Positions 62,910 to 64,000 of a stretch of 64,000 nucleotides of DNA are shown piece by piece. The DNA comes from Lasioglossum baleicum (taxonomy: Eukaryota; Arthropoda; Insecta; Hymenoptera; Halictidae): positions 310,001 to 374,000 of the forward strand of contig NC_134943.1 in NCBI RefSeq assembly GCF_051020765.1, given 5' to 3'. How positions within the stretch are numbered: the first letter of the stretch is position 1; every line of letters starts with the position of its first letter. The position numbers and the translations under genes were made by a program. The notes beneath the pieces were generated by a model. That model ran no database searches. It was not told the origin of the DNA and worked only from the letters and a program-made list of their open reading frames with translations.

Positions 62910-64000
62910 ACTTTGATGTTTTTAGGAATTCTGTTATGGTACTTTTACCAACATAGTCGTCACACTTTTTCCGGTTAAATCGAGTGCAAGCTCGATACAA
63001 TTCGGTTTGGAATTACTCGAGTAGTCCACGATTTTGTAGAACCTCGATTATCCGAACTAGTCTGTAGACGAGGATATCGTTATGCAGAAAATTGTTGTTT
63101 TCAGGGATTCTTTTATGGGACTTTTACCAACATAATCGTCATTCTTTTCCGATGCAAATGAGCTCAAACACGATACAAGTCGGTTTAGATTTATACTCGT
63201 TTAATCCACGATAATGTAGAACGTCGATTATCCGAACTAGTCTGTAGATGAGGATATCATTATCCAGAACTTTGTTGTTTTTAGGGATTCTGTTATGGTA
63301 CATTTACCAACATAGTCGTCACACTGTTCCGGTTAAATCGAGTCCAAGCTCGATACAATTCGGTTTAGAATTACTTGATGTGTCCACGATTTTGTAGAAC
63401 CTCGATTATCCGAACTAGTCTGTAGATGAGGATATCGTTATGCAGAACTTTGTTGTTGTCAGGGATTCTTTTATGGAACTCATTCCAACATAATCGTCAT
63501 TCTTTTCCGATTGAAATGAGCCCAAACACAATACAATTAGGTTTAGATTTATACTCGTCTAATCCACGATTTTGTAGAACCTCGATTATCCGAACTAGTC
63601 TGTAGACGAGGATATCGTTATGCAGAACATTGTTGTTTTCTGGGATTCTTTTATGGGACTTTTGCCAACATAATCGTCATTCATTTCCGATTCAAATGAG
63701 CTCAAACACAAAACAATTAGGTTTAGATTTATACTCGTCTAATCCACGATTTGGTAGAACCTCGATTATCCGAACTAGTCTGTAGGTGAGGATATAATTA
63801 TGCAGAACTTTGTTGAGTTTAGACATTCTTTTATTGAACTTTTACGAACATAATCGTCACTCTTTTCCGATTGAAATGAGCCCAAACACGATACAATTAG
63901 GTTTAGATTTATACTCGTCTAATCCACGATTTTGTAGAACCTCGATTATCCGAACTAGTCTGTAGATGAGGATATCGTTATGCAGAACTTTGTTGTTGTC
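62910..64000. repeat. Large segmental satellite repeat, copy 4 (partial)
   Basis: Starts with the same actttgatgt marker monomer and follows the order of 50891 onward at offset 12,019 until the window ends. Confidence 0.8.

Larger units (their letters stand above)
10436..64000. repeat. Tandem satellite array, right part (about 299 monomers)
   Basis: A continuous head-to-tail array of 178-bp (class A) and 180-bp (class B) monomers. There is no other insertion or unique spacer to the end of the window. Monomers are modular. The head is gacgaggatatcgttatgc, gatgaggatatcattatcc or ggtgaggatataattatgc; the middle is gtcacacttttccggttaa or gtcattcttttccgattca or variants; the tail is ggaattact (A) or gatttatact (B). 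Specific subtypes recur in fixed order, giving higher-order repeats at several scales. Open frames such as those at 48564-48899 and 57355-57690 are read-through of a few monomers and not genes. The length and structure fit a centromeric or other heterochromatic satellite; this is inference. Confidence 0.97.

Noticed and set aside
1..64000. CRISPR array
   Set aside because: The repeats are contiguous 178-180 bp monomers with no unique spacers of uniform size and no cas genes.
10436..64000. CENP-B box in the satellite monomer
   Set aside because: I looked for TTCGnnnnAnnCGGG. The closest run, ttcggtttagattta, lacks the CGGG half on either strand.

Overview
This window is eukaryotic, most likely insect DNA. 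It is one very long tandem satellite array (about 178-180 bp monomers) interrupted once by a BEL/Pao-type LTR retrotransposon. There are no ordinary host genes, tRNAs, rRNAs, CRISPR arrays or bacterial operons. The insect assignment is an inference from the BEL/Pao family, a primer-binding site matching animal tRNA-Tyr, and the CpG-rich element. I cannot name the species.

Layout. 1-2958: about 16.5 satellite monomers. 2959-10435: the retrotransposon (7,477 bp), with 1,318-bp LTRs in which I find no difference by eye, bounded by a 5-bp target duplication AACAT. 10436-64000: about 299 more monomers, running off the window. The monomers fall into a 178-bp class (A) and a 180-bp class (B), mixed in a fixed order. 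They form nested higher-order repeats: a 5-monomer unit of 896 bp, a 6-monomer unit of 1,074 bp, and segmental copies 8.4-12 kb long that differ by gain or loss of whole monomers.

The retrotransposon reads, in order: 5' LTR, tRNA-Tyr PBS, leader, gag (DUF1759 domain plus three zinc knuckles), an in-frame UGA followed by CUAG, a retropepsin-like protease, reverse transcriptase up to the YVDD box, a truncated RNase H, integrase with HHCC and DDE residues, polypurine tract, 3' LTR. It is not intact. One deletion removes the end of RT and the start of RNase H and shifts the frame near 7261-7272. A second, in-frame deletion removes part of the integrase C-terminus near 8901-8909. There is no env gene.

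The most notable observation is in the LTRs. Each carries a sequence with every conserved nucleotide of a hammerhead self-cleaving ribozyme (4081-4148 and 10240-10307), in type III topology. Helix I has 6 bp, helix II has 4-5 bp, and two loops are complementary over 10 positions. Hammerheads in LTRs define the plant 'retrozymes'; I know of no description in a BEL/Pao element. Two cleavage sites 6,159 nt apart would release an RNA of exactly one LTR plus the internal region. This element may therefore be a retrozyme-like or circular-RNA-producing retroelement living in a satellite array.
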